Positions 1 to 10,128 of a stretch of 50,414 nt of DNA are shown in pieces. Below the pieces are notes generated by a model, which saw nothing but the letters and a program-made list of their open reading frames with translations, was not told the origin of the DNA and made no database searches. Both the position numbers and the translations under genes were made by a program. Every line of letters starts with the position of its first letter. Position 1 is the stretch's first letter. Origin of the DNA: JAVDCA01 sp035293985 (GTDB lineage Bacteria; Pseudomonadota; Alphaproteobacteria; Rhizobiales; Xanthobacteraceae); the NCBI GenBank assembly GCA_035293985.1, contig DATGLS010000001.1, positions 1 through 50,414 of the forward strand. The letters run 5' to 3'.

Positions 1-303
1 AAGCTCGCCGCCTTCCAGCGCGCGAAAGGACGCTGTGAGGCCGAAGGCTGTGGCGCCCTGCTGATGCCGGGCCGCTTCCGCTATGACCATCGGATACCCG
101 ATCAGATGGGCGGCGAGCCGAGCCTTGAGAACTGCCAGGTGATTTGCTTGGCGTGCGATGCACCCAAGACGGCGGCCGATCAGGGCCGGATCGCCAAGGC
201 GAAGCGGCTTGAGCTGCGCGCTGCCGGCATCCGTAAGCCTCGGACCATCCGGGCGTGGCGCAAGTTCAATGGCCAGCCGGTCTATGCGGGGCGCGAGCGA
301 TGA
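1..303 (+). CDS. HNH endonuclease-like protein, 5' end outside window
   Basis: The reading frame is open from base 1, so the start lies outside the window; 100 residues are visible. It has the layout of a small HNH nuclease: a CEAEGC pair of cysteines, then RYDHRIP (the DH of the HNH core), then NCQVICLACDAPKT, which gives a second CxxC pair and a conserved Asn upstream. The four cysteines would bind a structural zinc and the His would be catalytic. Such proteins are common next to phage and integrative-element integrases. The stop codon overlaps the start of the next gene (ATGA), so the two are probably translated together. The family call is good; the biological role (packaging nuclease, homing or element defence) cannot be told. 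Confidence 0.75.
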   Translation, partial: KLAAFQRAKGRCEAEGCGALLMPGRFRYDHRIPDQMGGEPSLENCQVICLACDAPKTAADQGRIAKAKRLELRAAGIRKPRTIRAWRKFNGQPVYAGRER

Positions 304-581
304 GTCCCGAGCTGCGCGAGATGCTGATAGCCGGGTTCGTCCCAAAATATGTGGACAAGGAAGTCCTGGGCTTCCTGACTTGTCTCAGCGACCGAACGAT
401 TGATCGCCGTGTGAAATCAGGCCGGTTGCCGACTCCGCTACCGCAGGACGGAAAGCTGATGTGGGTCTGGTCCGAGGTCGACAAGCGGCTCAAGAAGCGG
501 AAGGATGCTGCCCCGCCGGTCAACAGAGCGGAGGCAATCCGAAATGGCACCAGAGAGGAAGCGCGCCGTGCAAGCCAGTGA
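300..581 (+). CDS. small helix-turn-helix protein, excisionase/AlpA-like
   Basis: A 93-residue protein. The start at 300 is chosen because its ATG overlaps the HNH stop codon as ATGA. The middle part, LSDRTIDRRVKSGRLPTPLP followed by a WVWSEVDKRL segment, fits the winged-helix pattern of AlpA/MerR-type DNA-binding proteins and excisionases (T-I-x-R-x-V-x-x-G-x-L-P, then W-x-x-x-x-V). It sits directly before, and overlaps by 38 bases, a tyrosine integrase gene; excisionases and element control proteins are typically found there. I infer that it is a recombination directionality factor or a regulator of the element. The C-terminal 25 residues are charged and probably disordered. Confidence 0.6.
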   Translation: MSPELREMLIAGFVPKYVDKEVLGFLTCLSDRTIDRRVKSGRLPTPLPQDGKLMWVWSEVDKRLKKRKDAAPPVNRAEAIRNGTREEARRASQ

Positions 582-1536
582 CGGCGATTTCGCCAGCCTG
601 TTGGACTTGTGGCGCAGGACCGCGCCGGAATGGGTGCTGCCCGAAGGCAAGGGCGGCTACTCGGCATCGACCCACACGGCCTACGGTCGCGAGATCGAGT
701 TCATGAAGCGCGATGCATGCCTCGGCAAGATCGCGCGCCGCGACATGCACCCCGAGTTCGTGCAGGCATTCATGGACGGGATCTGCGAATTTCCCGGCAA
801 GCAGCACATGTGCCTCGCCGTGCTCGGCAAGCTGGAAGAATGGGCGATCGTGCGTCGGCACCTGCCGATGCAGATCACCCTTGGGGTGAAGATCGGAAAG
901 TCGCACGGCGGCCATATCCCGTGGACGGCTGAGCACGTTGCGCTCGCCGAGCAGCACGCCGCGCCGATGCTCGCCCGCGCCGTGACGCTCGCCGCGAACA
1001 CCGGCCAGCGCGGCTCCGAGCTGGTGCGGATGGGCTGGCCCGACATCGAGGAATACGAAGGCATCCGCGGCATCAACGTCTTCTCGCGCAAACGTAAGCG
1101 CCGCTTGTGGATACCGATCACCGCCGAGCTCGCCACCGCAATGGCGACGTGGGAGCGCACCGCCGGCCCGTTCCTGCGGCGCGGGGACGGCCTCTGGAAG
1201 CGCGAGACGCTGAGCTATGAGTGGGGCGTGGAGCGCGACACAAACCCCGCGCTGGCCCCGCTGCGGCTCGCCAACCTCAAACTGGAGGAAGGCGTCGATC
1301 CCGGCCACGACAAGGGCCTGGTTCTCCACGGGCTGCGCGGCCACTCGTGCGTGCGGCTGCACCGGCTCGGGCTGACCGACGAGCAGATCGGCAAGCTGGT
1401 CGGCATGAGCACCGAGGTCGTGAAGACCTACACGCGGTTCGCCTCGCAAAAAGACGACGCGATTGCGGCAATGCAGCACGTAGACCGAACGTTCGCGGAA
1501 CGCCTATCTCGCAAAGTCGCTCAGTCAAATTCCTAA
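544..1536 (+). CDS. tyrosine recombinase / integrase
   Basis: A 330-residue site-specific recombinase. The start at 544 is chosen because GGAGG lies 9 bases upstream. The catalytic set is visible: Arg156 in NTGQRGSEL (box I), His262 and Arg265 in LHGLRGHS (box II HxxR), and the nucleophile Tyr296 in KTYTRFA. Residues 1-110 form the SAM-like arm/core-binding domain, the remainder the catalytic domain. It overlaps the excisionase-like gene and ends just before a region of short inverted and direct repeats (1570-1649) that could be the attachment site. It presumably integrates and excises the element whose body lies left of the window. Integrase family membership is certain; target specificity is unknown. 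Confidence 0.92.
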   Translation: MAPERKRAVQASDGDFASLLDLWRRTAPEWVLPEGKGGYSASTHTAYGREIEFMKRDACLGKIARRDMHPEFVQAFMDGICEFPGKQHMCLAVLGKLEEWAIVRRHLPMQITLGVKIGKSHGGHIPWTAEHVALAEQHAAPMLARAVTLAANTGQRGSELVRMGWPDIEEYEGIRGINVFSRKRKRRLWIPITAELATAMATWERTAGPFLRRGDGLWKRETLSYEWGVERDTNPALAPLRLANLKLEEGVDPGHDKGLVLHGLRGHSCVRLHRLGLTDEQIGKLVGMSTEVVKTYTRFASQKDDAIAAMQHVDRTFAERLSRKVAQSNS

Positions 1537-1569
1537 GTACCTGTTATTTCGCGGGAATTAGACGCCAAA

Positions 1570-1649
1570 TGTAACGTCAGGTTACAGTGGAAGGAAGTCG
1601 TGCGCCAGCGCCTACTCCATCTGTCCTGCTCCAGATCCGTCCTACTCCA
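1570..1649. other. candidate attachment (att) region: core-like inverted repeat and direct repeats
   Basis: Directly after the integrase stop there is a perfect 6-base inverted repeat, TGTAAC and GTTACA, separated by 5 bases (1570-1586), the form expected of a tyrosine-recombinase core site. It is followed by three 9-base direct repeats, CCTACTCCA at 1611, CCTGCTCCA at 1625 and CCTACTCCA at 1641, which could be arm-type integrase sites. No tRNA gene is present. This is an inference from position and symmetry only. Confidence 0.35.
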
Positions 1650-2190
1650 AGTCGATCTCTTGATAGTGCCCGGCCGCGTCGAGCTGACTGCCCCACACTT
1701 TGTGCGACGCCTGATGCTCGTCGTGGCCGAACGTGATGGGCGTTCCAAGCCCAAGGTCGACGCCATGCAGACGCTCCAGAGCGTCGAGGAGATGCTCGGT
1801 ATCGAGCTGCGGCCCTACGTGCCTCAAACCCTCGATCAGGACATCGCCATCACGTAGCCTTCGAGCGAGACGTAGTCGGGCGCTTCGCCAGGAAAAGACT
1901 TTTCGAGGGCCGACTTGTACTCGAGGATCGTCGTCGAATGACCGGCGACCGCCGGCACGACCTGCGTGACGATGACGCCGTTCGCGTAGCGCGGACCCAG
2001 CAACATCAGCTCGTTGGCGAGCTCGGTGCTGCCCACGAAGGAGACGTTGGTGTAGATCATCGCCGGATAGAGGGGCGCGTTTTTTTCGATGAACTTTGCG
2101 GCGGCGCGATAGGTTGCCACCATCACGACCGCCTTGATGCCCTTGGTGCGCGCGCAGTTGCTTGACCGCGTAGCCATATGCGCCCGCCAC
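1642..2190 (-). pseudogene. ABC transporter substrate-binding protein (branched-chain amino acid type), 3' remnant with two frameshifts
   Basis: The minus strand encodes the C-terminal part of a periplasmic type-1 (Leu/Ile/Val-type) substrate-binding protein, but in two frames. One frame reads TKGIKAVVMVATYRAAAKFI through SLEGYVMAMS then stops at 1836; the other continues with VLIEGLRHVGPQLDTEHLLD and reaches the expected end, HYQEIDLE, at 1642. A second frame change lies near 2165, where KQLRA joins TKGIK across a GCGCGCGC tract. The N-terminal two thirds are missing. Protein-level conservation is still high, so inactivation looks recent. The remnant lies beside the integrase end and may have been cut by insertion or deletion there. 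Sequencing error at the two indels cannot be excluded, but the missing 5' part already makes it non-functional. Confidence 0.75.
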
Positions 2191-2258
2191 CCACCTGGAC
2201 TGGAAGCGTCTGCCGTGCCGTCGCAGCAACAATCGCAAAGGCCGAAGAGGCCCACCCC

Positions 2259-3938
<1,680 letters not shown>

Positions 3939-3973
3939 GGACCTTTTCTCTCGCCGCCCCTTGAGGAGGAGTA

Positions 3974-4037
3974 GGGGCGAATAGCGAATAGGGAGTAGCG
4001 AATAGCCATTCGCTATTCGCCATTCGCTACTCGCCCC
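3974..4037. repeat. imperfect hairpin built of GAATAGCG units
   Basis: Between glnS and gltX. The left arm is made of repeated GCGAATAGCGAATAGGGAGT-type units and the right arm of their complement, ATTCGCTATTCGCCATTCGC, giving an imperfect hairpin with arms of about 31 bases. A second copy of the same element lies at 32934-32998, at the end of lolD. It sits in the glnS leader (minus strand) and upstream of gltX. Confidence 0.7.
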
Positions 4038-4165
4038 CGGCGGCCTATGTGCCAAATCCGCACCGGTGCGTCGAGACGAGTGCACCGATTTTGCTTTTCC
4101 GGCGTATCACATGGTACATGAGCGCGCTGCCCGCCGGGGTCCCGCCGCCACCGTCTTCCTGAGGC

Positions 4166-5587
4166 ATGACCGAGACGATCGTCACGCGCTTTGCTCCCTC
4201 GCCGACCGGCTTCCTGCATATCGGGGGCGCGCGCACGGCCCTGTTCAATTGGCTCTATGCCCGCGCCCGCGGCGGCAAGATGCTGCTGCGCATCGAGGAT
4301 ACCGACCGCGAGCGCTCGACCCAGGCCGCGATCGACGCGATTCTCGACGGGCTCAAATGGCTCGGAATCGCCTGGGATGGCGATGCCGTCTACCAGTTCG
4401 CCCGTGCGGGGCGCCACCGCGAGGTGGCCGAGGGAATGGTCAAGGCCGGCGCCGCCTATTACTGCTACGCCAGCCTGGACGAGCTGCGCGACATGCGCGA
4501 GGCGGCGCGGCGCGAGGGCCGCTCCAAGCTCTACAACGGACTGTGGCGCGACCGCGACCCGAATGACGCGCCGGAGGGCGTCGCCCCGGTGATTCGCCTC
4601 AAAGCCCCGCTGACGGGCGAGACCGCGATCGATGATCAGGTGCAGGGCCGCGTCACCTGGCAGAACGAGAACCTCGACGACCTCGTGCTGCTGCGCTCCG
4701 ACGGCACGCCGACCTACATGCTCGCGGTCGTCGTCGACGACCACGACATGGGGGTGACCCACATCATCCGCGGCGACGACCACCTCACCAATGCGGCGCG
4801 GCAGACCCAGATCTATCAGGCGCTCGGCTGGGGCGTGCCCGTGATGGCGCACATCCCGCTGATCCACGGGCCGGACGGCTCGAAGCTCTCCAAGCGCCAT
4901 GGCGCGCTCGGCGTCGATGCCTACCGCGCCATGGGGTACCTGCCGGCGGCGCTGCGCAATTACCTCGTCCGCCTCGGTTGGGCGCACGGGGACCAGGAGA
5001 TTTTCTCCACCGACGAGATGATCGCCGCGTTCGACCTGCCGCAGATCGGGCGCTCGCCGGCCCGCTTCGATTTCGCCAAGCTGGAAAGCCTCAACGGCCA
5101 CTACATCCGCGCCGCGAGCGACGCCGAGCTGGTGGCCGCCATCAGGCAAGTGCTGCCGCACGTCGCAGGCGGCGCCGAGCTCGCCGGCAAGCTCAACACC
5201 GAGCTCGAGGCGAAGCTGCTCGCCGCCATGCCCGGGCTCAAGGAGCGGGCCAAGACGCTGGTCGAGCTGATCGACAGCGCCAAATTCCTCTATGCGGCGC
5301 GGCCGCTCGCGCTGGACGAGCGCGCCGCGGCCCTGCTCTCAGCCGACGCCCGCGGGCTCATGGGCAAGCTCGCGGCGCGCCTCGCCGCGGTCGAGCCGTG
5401 GAGCGCCGGCACGACCGAAGCCGCCGTGCGCGCCTTCGCCGAGGCGGAAGGCGTCAAGCTCGGCGCCGTCGCCCAGCCGCTGCGCGCCGCCCTGACCGGC
5501 CGCACCACCTCGCCCGGCATCTTCGAGGTGCTCGCCGTGCTCGGCAAAGCCGAGAGCCTCGCGCGCCTGCGCGACCAGGCGGCGTAG
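4166..5587 (+). CDS. gltX: glutamyl-tRNA synthetase
   Basis: Class I synthetase of 473 residues that attaches glutamate to tRNA-Glu in the cytoplasm. The HIGH motif reads HIGG at residues 18-21 (PSPTGFLHIGGAR) and the KMSKS loop is KLSKR at 240-244. The start at 4166 has GAGG five bases upstream. A possible promoter, TTGCTT with TACATG 18 bases further on, lies just before it but is weak. With GlnRS encoded next door this enzyme need only charge tRNA-Glu, but whether it discriminates against tRNA-Gln cannot be judged here. The following gene is gltA on the same strand, the usual gltX-gltA order of this group. Identification is firm. Confidence 0.96.
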   Translation: MTETIVTRFAPSPTGFLHIGGARTALFNWLYARARGGKMLLRIEDTDRERSTQAAIDAILDGLKWLGIAWDGDAVYQFARAGRHREVAEGMVKAGAAYYCYASLDELRDMREAARREGRSKLYNGLWRDRDPNDAPEGVAPVIRLKAPLTGETAIDDQVQGRVTWQNENLDDLVLLRSDGTPTYMLAVVVDDHDMGVTHIIRGDDHLTNAARQTQIYQALGWGVPVMAHIPLIHGPDGSKLSKRHGALGVDAYRAMGYLPAALRNYLVRLGWAHGDQEIFSTDEMIAAFDLPQIGRSPARFDFAKLESLNGHYIRAASDAELVAAIRQVLPHVAGGAELAGKLNTELEAKLLAAMPGLKERAKTLVELIDSAKFLYAARPLALDERAAALLSADARGLMGKLAARLAAVEPWSAGTTEAAVRAFAEAEGVKLGAVAQPLRAALTGRTTSPGIFEVLAVLGKAESLARLRDQAA

Positions 5588-5735
5588 CCGCGGAGTAACC
5601 ACACAGGCCCCGCAGCGCAGCGCGAAAGAGCCATTGGCCGCGCCGGCGTCCGAGGGTCGTCAATTCGTGAACCGCGGCAAAGCGTTCCGCCCCTTCCGCC
5701 GAGCGCTCGCAACCGCCATATGCGGTGTGTGCATC

Positions 5736-5764
5736 TTGCAGTGCAAACACGGATGGGATAGCAC
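5736..5764 (+). promoter_or_regulatory. possible gltA promoter
   Basis: TTGCAG, a 17-base spacer and TAGCAC lie about 75 bases before the gltA start, in a 250-base gap after gltX. The -10 element is poor (3 of 6), so this is a tentative call by spacing and position. Confidence 0.35.
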
Positions 5765-5837
5765 AAAATCCCGGGGTGAAGGCTGCGGCGTGCAACCCGC
5801 ATCGGGGCGGCCACCTCAAGCTTCGAGGGCTACGATC

Positions 5838-7142
5838 ATGGACGCGAAGACCAATCTCAAATCCGGCCAATTGACGCTCGGCGAAAAGAGCTGGTCTTTC
5901 CCGCTCTACGAAGGAACCATCGGGCCCGACGTTCTCGATATTTCCAAGCTCTACGCCCAGGCCGGCATCTTCACCTACGATCCGGGCTTCACCTCCACCG
6001 GCAGCTGCGAATCGAAAATCACCTACATCGACGGCGACGAGGGCGTCCTGCTCTATCGCGGCTATCCGATCGAGCAGCTCGCCGAGCACGGCGACTTCCT
6101 GGAGACCTGCTACCTCCTGCTCTACGGCGAGCTGCCGACCGCGGCGCAAAGGGCCGACTTCGTCCATCGCGTGACCCACCACACGATGGTCCACGAGCAG
6201 ATGAGCCGCTTCTTCCAGGGCTTCCGTCGCGACGCCCACCCGATGGCCGTGATGGTCGCCTCGGTCGGCGCGCTGTCGGCGTTCTATCACGACTCGACCG
6301 ATATCTCGGACCCGGTCCAGCGCATGGTGGCGTCGATCCGCATGATCGCCAAGCTGCCGACGCTCGCCGCGATGGCCTACAAGTACTCGATCGGCCAGCC
6401 GTTCGTTTATCCGAAGAACGATCTCGACTACGCGACCAACTTCCTGCGCATGTGCTTTGCGGTGCCGTGCGAGGACTACAAGCCCAATCCGGTGCTCGCC
6501 CGCGCGATGGACCGCATCTTCACCCTGCACGCCGACCACGAGCAGAATGCCTCGACCTCGACGGTGCGGCTCGCCGGCTCCTCGGGCGCCAACCCGTTCG
6601 CCTGCATCGCGGCCGGCTGCGCCTGCCTGTGGGGTCCGGCGCATGGCGGCGCCAACGAGGCGGCGCTGAAGATGTTGGCCGAGATCGGCACGGTCGACCG
6701 CATCCCCGAATACATCAAGCGCTCGAAGGACAAGAACGACTCGTTCCGCCTGATGGGCTTCGGCCACCGCGTCTACAAGCACTACGACCCGCGCGCCAAG
6801 ATCATGCAGAAGACCTGCCACGAGGTCTTGAACGAGCTCGGCATCAAGGACGATCCGCTGCTCGACGTCGCGCTCGAGCTGGAGCGCATCGCGCTCAGCG
6901 ACGAGTACTTCATCGAGAAGAAGCTCTACCCGAACGTCGACTACTATTCGGGCATCACGCTCAAGGCGATGGGCTTTCCGACCAGCATGTTCACGGTGCT
7001 GTTCGCGGTCGCCCGCACGGTCGGCTGGATCGCCCAATGGAAAGAGATGATCGAGGACCCGAGCCAGAAGATCGGCCGCCCGCGCCAGCTCTACACCGGC
7101 GCGACGCGTCGCGACTACACCCCGATCTCGCGGCGCAAGTAA
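5838..7142 (+). CDS. gltA: citrate synthase
   Basis: A 434-residue type II (hexameric) citrate synthase that condenses oxaloacetate with acetyl-CoA, the entry step of the TCA cycle. The catalytic residues align with the E. coli triad: His269 in GPAHGGANE, His310 in MGFGHRVYKHYDPR and Asp368 in NVDYYSGI. The start MDAKTN at 5838 is chosen over an in-frame ATG at 5634 because the intervening stretch looks non-coding and the known family starts here. The gene is convergent with lpxB, with a GC-rich hairpin in the 77-base gap. A 250-base leader with one weak promoter candidate precedes it. Identification is firm. Confidence 0.96.
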   Translation: MDAKTNLKSGQLTLGEKSWSFPLYEGTIGPDVLDISKLYAQAGIFTYDPGFTSTGSCESKITYIDGDEGVLLYRGYPIEQLAEHGDFLETCYLLLYGELPTAAQRADFVHRVTHHTMVHEQMSRFFQGFRRDAHPMAVMVASVGALSAFYHDSTDISDPVQRMVASIRMIAKLPTLAAMAYKYSIGQPFVYPKNDLDYATNFLRMCFAVPCEDYKPNPVLARAMDRIFTLHADHEQNASTSTVRLAGSSGANPFACIAAGCACLWGPAHGGANEAALKMLAEIGTVDRIPEYIKRSKDKNDSFRLMGFGHRVYKHYDPRAKIMQKTCHEVLNELGIKDDPLLDVALELERIALSDEYFIEKKLYPNVDYYSGITLKAMGFPTSMFTVLFAVARTVGWIAQWKEMIEDPSQKIGRPRQLYTGATRRDYTPISRRK

Positions 7143-7179
7143 ACCAGGCGCCCAACGGGAAGCTGCATTGAGGCGTTAT

Positions 7180-7199
7180 GGCCGGGCGAAGTCCCGGCC
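7180..7199. terminator. GC-rich hairpin between convergent gltA and lpxB
   Basis: GGCCGGG (7180-7186) pairs perfectly with CCCGGCC (7193-7199) over a 6-base loop. No clear T-run follows on either strand, so it may be a weak bidirectional terminator or a copy of the same palindromic unit seen at 46721-46739 in the nuo operon. Confidence 0.45.
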
Positions 7200-7219
7200 G
7201 TCCGTCTTACCAGCAGCGA

Positions 7220-8422
7220 CTAAACGCGCCCTCGCCTCGCCACTTCCAGCACCACCTGTGCGGCCGCCTCGCTGGGGCGGGTCGATCCGATTTTCATCGC
7301 GTCATCGATGCGCGCGAGCGCGGCAAGCTGCTTGCGACGCTCTGGAGTGTCGTCGATCAGTGGCATGAGCGCCGCCGCCAGCGCCTCAGGCGTCGCCTCG
7401 CGCTGGGTGATCTGCGGCATCACGTTCTCGTTCAGCACCAGGTTGGCGAGCACGATGGTCGGCACCCGCACCACCGCGCGGTAGATCAGCTCGTTGAGCA
7501 GCGCGACGCGGTACGACACGACGGTCGGAACGCCGGCGAGCGCGAGCTCGAGTGTCACGGTGCCGGAGGCGGCGAGCGCCGCGCGCGCGGTACGGAACGC
7601 GGCCCATTTGTCCGTCGCATCGACCACGATGCGCGGTGGAATGCGCCAGCCCGCCGTCTCGCGCCGCACCCGCTCGGCGAGATGCGGCACCGTCGGCAGC
7701 ACGAGATCGAGGGCGCCACCCGTGGCTGTTTGGCGATCCGCCACGCGCGCGGCGGCCTCGCCGAACACCGATAGATGCCGCGCGATCTCGCTCGACCGGC
7801 TGCCTGGCAGCACCAGCACGACGGGCGGATCGGCGGCGCGCCGCTGCGCTTCCTCGGCATTGGGCCGCAGCAGCGCGATCTCTTCGGCGAGCGGATGGCC
7901 GACGAAGGTGCAAGGGGGACCGCCGAGCCGCGCGTGCGCGTCTGGCTCGAACGGCAACAGAGCAAGCACGTGGTCGACATAGGCGCGCATCGCACGGGCG
8001 CGGCCGGGCCGCCACGCCCAGACCGAGGGCGACACATAGTCGACGATCGGGATGGCGGGCGCCGCCGCCCGCACCCGCCGCGCGACCCGGTGGGTGAAGT
8101 CCGGGCTGTCGACGATGACCAGCACGTCCGGCCGTACCGTGACGACGCACTCGGCCGCGGCGCGGATGTCGCGCAGGATCGCGGGGAGCTGGCGAGGGAT
8201 CGAGGCGAAGCCGACGATCGCGAGGTGGTCGGTCGGGAAAAGACTCGCCACCCCTTGCGCCGCCATGGCGCGGCCGCCGACGCCCTGGAAGGCGATCGGC
8301 ACCGGCGCGCGCTGCCGCAGGGCCTCGATCAACGCGCCGGCCAGGCGGTCCCCCGACTCCTCCCCCGCGATGATGAATACCTTCAGTGGCGCGCCGGCGC
8401 GCTGCGGCGCCTCCTCGCTCAT
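7220..8422 (-). CDS. lpxB: lipid-A-disaccharide synthase
   Basis: A 400-residue GT-B family glycosyltransferase (family GT19). It joins lipid X to UDP-2,3-diacylglucosamine to give the beta-1,6 disaccharide of lipid A on the inner membrane surface. The N-terminal FIIAGEESGDRLAGALIEAL segment is the family signature, and DVLVIVDSPDFTHR and VLVLPGSRSSEI are typical of the two Rossmann-like halves. Its ATG overlaps the lpxI stop codon (ATGA at 8419-8422), so it is translationally coupled as the last gene of the bamA-lpx operon. The stop is TAG. Length is normal. Confidence 0.95.
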   Translation of the reverse strand: MSEEAPQRAGAPLKVFIIAGEESGDRLAGALIEALRQRAPVPIAFQGVGGRAMAAQGVASLFPTDHLAIVGFASIPRQLPAILRDIRAAAECVVTVRPDVLVIVDSPDFTHRVARRVRAAAPAIPIVDYVSPSVWAWRPGRARAMRAYVDHVLALLPFEPDAHARLGGPPCTFVGHPLAEEIALLRPNAEEAQRRAADPPVVLVLPGSRSSEIARHLSVFGEAAARVADRQTATGGALDLVLPTVPHLAERVRRETAGWRIPPRIVVDATDKWAAFRTARAALAASGTVTLELALAGVPTVVSYRVALLNELIYRAVVRVPTIVLANLVLNENVMPQITQREATPEALAAALMPLIDDTPERRKQLAALARIDDAMKIGSTRPSEAAAQVVLEVARRGRV

Positions 8423-9321
8423 CGGGTGGTCTCGTGCGGCGTCACGCCGACGACGAAGAGCCCGCGCTGGTCGGCGAGCCGCACGACCTGGTCTGCCTGC
8501 GCAATGATCGTCGCCCCCGCGAGGACGGCGACGCCGGCGAGGCCGGCGGCCGCCACGCGCTCGACGGTCTGTGGACCGATCGACGGCAGATCGAAGCGAT
8601 GGTCCTGTCCGGGCTTGGGTGCTTTCACCAGCACGCCGACCCCGGTGCTGCTGTGCACGCGCTTCTCGCGCCGGAGCGTCGCGACGCGCTCCAGCATGCG
8701 GTCGGTGCCCTCGGCCGCCTCGATCGCCAGCACGTGCCCGTCGGCGATGGCGACAGCCTGCCCCACGTCATGCGGGCCGAGCGCGGCGAGAAGCGCGAGC
8801 GCGCGCTCGATGTCGGCGCGCTCGCGCTCGGCCGGGGAATGCCGCCCGAGCACACCGGCGGGCGACAGAATTTCGGGGGCGACCTCGTGGGCGCCAAACA
8901 GCCGGAACCCATGTTCCTCGAAGAAGGCGCCGACCCCCGACAGCAGGCGATTGTCCCCGCCGCGGAAGGCGCGCAGGACGCGCGGCAGCAGCCGCAGCGT
9001 CGTCCAGTCGATGCGCATCTGCGAGATCGGCGGGCGCGACAGCGAGCCGATCATGACCATGTCGCGGCAACCGGCCTGGTGGGCGAGGCGAAACAGGCGG
9101 CCGAACTGGGCGACCGCGATCCAATGATGGGGAAGACGCTCGACCGCAGGCTCTGCCCAGCCGCGCAACGCGAACATCACCACCGGCCGGCCGCGCCGGC
9201 TCACGATGTCCGCGATCGCCAGCGGCAAGCTGCCGCCGCCGGCTACGATACCGAGCGGCGTCGTCTCCGCGGCGATCGCCTCCATTTTGGCGGCGTCAGC
9301 CGCGACCGGCGGCGCGCTCAT
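8419..9321 (-). CDS. lpxI: UDP-2,3-diacylglucosamine pyrophosphatase LpxI
   Basis: A 300-residue LpxI-type (formerly DUF1009) hydrolase. It cleaves UDP-2,3-diacylglucosamine to lipid X, the step before LpxB. Alphaproteobacteria use LpxI in place of the LpxH of E. coli. Family signs are GIVAGGGSLPLAIAD at the N-terminus, IADGHVLAIEAAEGTDRML in the catalytic domain, and APKPGQDHRFDLPSIGPQTV. It lies between lpxA (6-base gap) and lpxB (4-base overlap), exactly where the pathway order predicts. Confidence 0.93.
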   Translation of the reverse strand: MSAPPVAADAAKMEAIAAETTPLGIVAGGGSLPLAIADIVSRRGRPVVMFALRGWAEPAVERLPHHWIAVAQFGRLFRLAHQAGCRDMVMIGSLSRPPISQMRIDWTTLRLLPRVLRAFRGGDNRLLSGVGAFFEEHGFRLFGAHEVAPEILSPAGVLGRHSPAERERADIERALALLAALGPHDVGQAVAIADGHVLAIEAAEGTDRMLERVATLRREKRVHSSTGVGVLVKAPKPGQDHRFDLPSIGPQTVERVAAAGLAGVAVLAGATIIAQADQVVRLADQRGLFVVGVTPHETTR

Positions 9322-9327
9322 CGCGGC

Positions 9328-10128
9328 TCACTCCTCCTGGTCCCCACCTGCCCGGCAGAGCGGACGATGGTCTGCGGCGCGAATGAAGGTCACGATCTGC
9401 ATGACCGCCTCGTCGTCGGCAAAATCCTTGGCGACGCGCTCGACCCGCTCGGCAAAGGGGCTCGCGCCGTGAAACAGCTGTCGGTAGGCCTGGCGCAGCC
9501 GGTGGATGCGCTCGCGCGGCATGTTGCGCCGCTTCATGCCGACGAGGTTGAGGCCTTGGAGCTGCGCGTAGTTGCCGACCGCGAGGCCGTATGGGATCAC
9601 GTCGCCGCGCACCCCGCACATGCCGCCGATCATGGCGAACGAGCCGATGCGGGTGAACTGGTGCACCGCCGACATGCCGCCGATCACCACCCGGTCGCCG
9701 ATCACGCAATGACCGCCTAGGGTCGCGCAGTTGGCGAACGTGACGTCGTTGCCGACCACGCAGTCGTGCGCAACGTGGCTGTTGGCCATGAAGAAGCCGC
9801 GGTCGCCGACCGTGGTCACGCCACCGCCATCCTCGGTGCCGATGTTCATGGTCACGCTCTCGCGCAGGTCGCAGCCCTCGCCGATGACCAGGCGCGTGTC
9901 GCCGCCGCGGTAGCGGGTCGACTGCGGCGGCGTGCCGAGGGACACGAACGGGTAGATCACGCTGCCGGCACCGATCGTGGTGTGGCCGGTGAGGTGCACG
10001 TTGGCGATGAGGCGGCAGCCATCGCCGATCGCGACGTGCGGCCCGATCACGCAGCCGGGGCCGATCGACACGTCGTTGCCGATCGCCGCGCCGGCGGCGA
10101 CGTGGGCGCTTGCGTCGATCCGCGTCAT
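9328..10128 (-). CDS. lpxA: acyl-ACP--UDP-N-acetylglucosamine O-acyltransferase
   Basis: A 266-residue left-handed beta-helix acyltransferase that puts the first 3-hydroxyacyl chain on UDP-GlcNAc, the first step of lipid A synthesis. Repeated hexapeptides (I-G-x-x-x-x) run from residue 5 to about 190, followed by a helical C-terminus. The catalytic His121 is in MANSHVAHDC and aligns with E. coli His125. Its ATG overlaps the fabZ stop as ATGA (10125-10128). Firm. Confidence 0.96.
   Translation of the reverse strand: MTRIDASAHVAAGAAIGNDVSIGPGCVIGPHVAIGDGCRLIANVHLTGHTTIGAGSVIYPFVSLGTPPQSTRYRGGDTRLVIGEGCDLRESVTMNIGTEDGGGVTTVGDRGFFMANSHVAHDCVVGNDVTFANCATLGGHCVIGDRVVIGGMSAVHQFTRIGSFAMIGGMCGVRGDVIPYGLAVGNYAQLQGLNLVGMKRRNMPRERIHRLRQAYRQLFHGASPFAERVERVAKDFADDEAVMQIVTFIRAADHRPLCRAGGDQEE

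Noticed and set aside
1537..1660. tRNA gene as integration target
   Set aside because: No cloverleaf or GTTCRA arm is seen near the integrase end.
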